From NCBI GenBank assembly GCA_017643585.1, contig JAEPND010000001.1, positions 381,834 through 445,833 on the forward strand: a stretch of 64,000 nt of DNA, given 5' to 3'. A program made the translations under genes and the position numbers. Shown here one piece after another: positions 63,767 through 64,000 of this stretch; position 1 is the first letter of the stretch; each line of letters begins with the position of its first letter. Below the pieces are notes generated by a model, which saw only the letters and a program-made list of their open reading frames with translations, had not been told where the DNA came from and did not search any database. The stretch comes from Maricaulis sp. (GTDB taxonomy: Bacteria; Pseudomonadota; Alphaproteobacteria; Caulobacterales; Maricaulaceae).

Positions 63767-63781
63767 TTAAGCCTGTGTTTA
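63767..63781. promoter_or_regulatory. Near-match CtrA box
   Basis: TTAAGCCTGTGTTTA differs from TTAA-N7-TTAA at one base and lies 53 bases upstream of the last gene of the window. In a CtrA-using organism this would place that membrane protein under cell-cycle control. A single mismatch makes this only suggestive. The 210 bases between argG and this gene contain nothing else I can support. Confidence 0.35.
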
Positions 63782-63833
63782 CGCTGCTCAGCCAGTGTGC
63801 GCGGGCCATTGGGGGCACCCTAAAGGGTAGGCG

Positions 63834-64000
63834 ATGATCTTGGACTCTGTGCTCGTGACGAGCGTCCTAGATTTGTTTTATATTGCTGTGACAATCATCG
63901 CGATTGTCTCGCTGGTCCGTTACGCCCAGAATTCACGCGCCGGAAACATCGGTTTCGAAATCCGTCTGCTGTGCGCAGGTCTGGCGATCTGGACCGTGTT
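63834..64000 (+). CDS. Membrane protein, N-terminal fragment
   Basis: The frame starts at ATG 63834 with AGGGTAGG just upstream and stays open to the window end. The 55 visible residues hold two hydrophobic segments, SVLVTSVLDLFYIAVTIIAIVSL and LCAGLAIWTV, joined by a basic loop RYAQNSRAGNIGFEIR. Such starts are common in multi-helix sensors (histidine kinases or GGDEF proteins), but the fragment is too short for any assignment. A near-match CtrA box lies upstream. Confidence 0.6.
   Translation, partial: MILDSVLVTSVLDLFYIAVTIIAIVSLVRYAQNSRAGNIGFEIRLLCAGLAIWTV

Noticed and set aside
1-64000. CRISPR array, insertion sequence, prophage, integron or defence island
   Set aside because: No regularly spaced repeats, transposase, integrase, cas, restriction or toxin-antitoxin genes were found; composition is even and gene order is ancestral.

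Overview
The window is a gene-dense stretch of high-GC alphaproteobacterial chromosome around the replication origin. Its layout resembles that of Caulobacter. An AT-rich segment between a PPSR/DUF299 gene and hemE carries DnaA-box-like 9-mers and a perfect CtrA box, and two perfect 16-bp parS sites lie 8-10 kb away beside mnmG-rsmG-parA-parB. Together with CenR-like and NtrZ-like proteins this suggests a stalked or dimorphic marine relative such as Maricaulis or Oceanicaulis. The order-level placement is fairly secure, while the genus is a guess from memory of gene content.

Left arm (1-7004): the 3' end of hslU, then a leftward tim44-mltA-smr group, divergent secB, and a tight leftward run PPSR-maf-aroE-coaE-dnaQ whose genes overlap by 1-8 bases. 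The origin occupies about 7005-7435.

Right of the origin (7436-24476): hemE-hemH-hemJ for haem synthesis, rho, a glutathione transferase, a LytTR regulator, a dienelactone hydrolase, and then the segregation block (mnmE, parS, mnmG, rsmG with internal parS, parA, parB). Convergent to this block is leftward DUF3576-leuS-lptE-holA.

Middle (24700-42300): porin-like proteins, an NtrZ-like periplasmic protein, thiE-like and yggS genes with overlapping divergent starts, an L,D-transpeptidase divergent from cenR, xthA-trpF, a lolA-like gene, a broken SMP-30-like gene, ftsK, a UbiH-type hydroxylase, a compact thioredoxin/TPR-Trm112-DUF971-DsrE cluster, prolyl-tRNA editing protein, tRNA-Gly, an unannotated 50-residue protein, an XRE regulator with a repeated candidate operator, and an alginate-export-type beta barrel.

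Right end (42600-64000): the giant NAD-glutamate dehydrogenase, then a long leftward series htpX-rsmB-rpe-heparinase-wbpM type-purH, followed by pyrF-lysE-SDR, a secreted alpha/beta hydrolase, an sdpR-sdpI pair, argG and the start of a membrane protein.

No CRISPR array, insertion sequence, prophage or classical defence or toxin-antitoxin island was seen. Nearly all genes belong to known families. The items most worth following are the origin and parS architecture, the decayed SMP-30 gene, two very short genes, several palindromes and repeats that look like operators, and the four-gene thiol/redox cluster.
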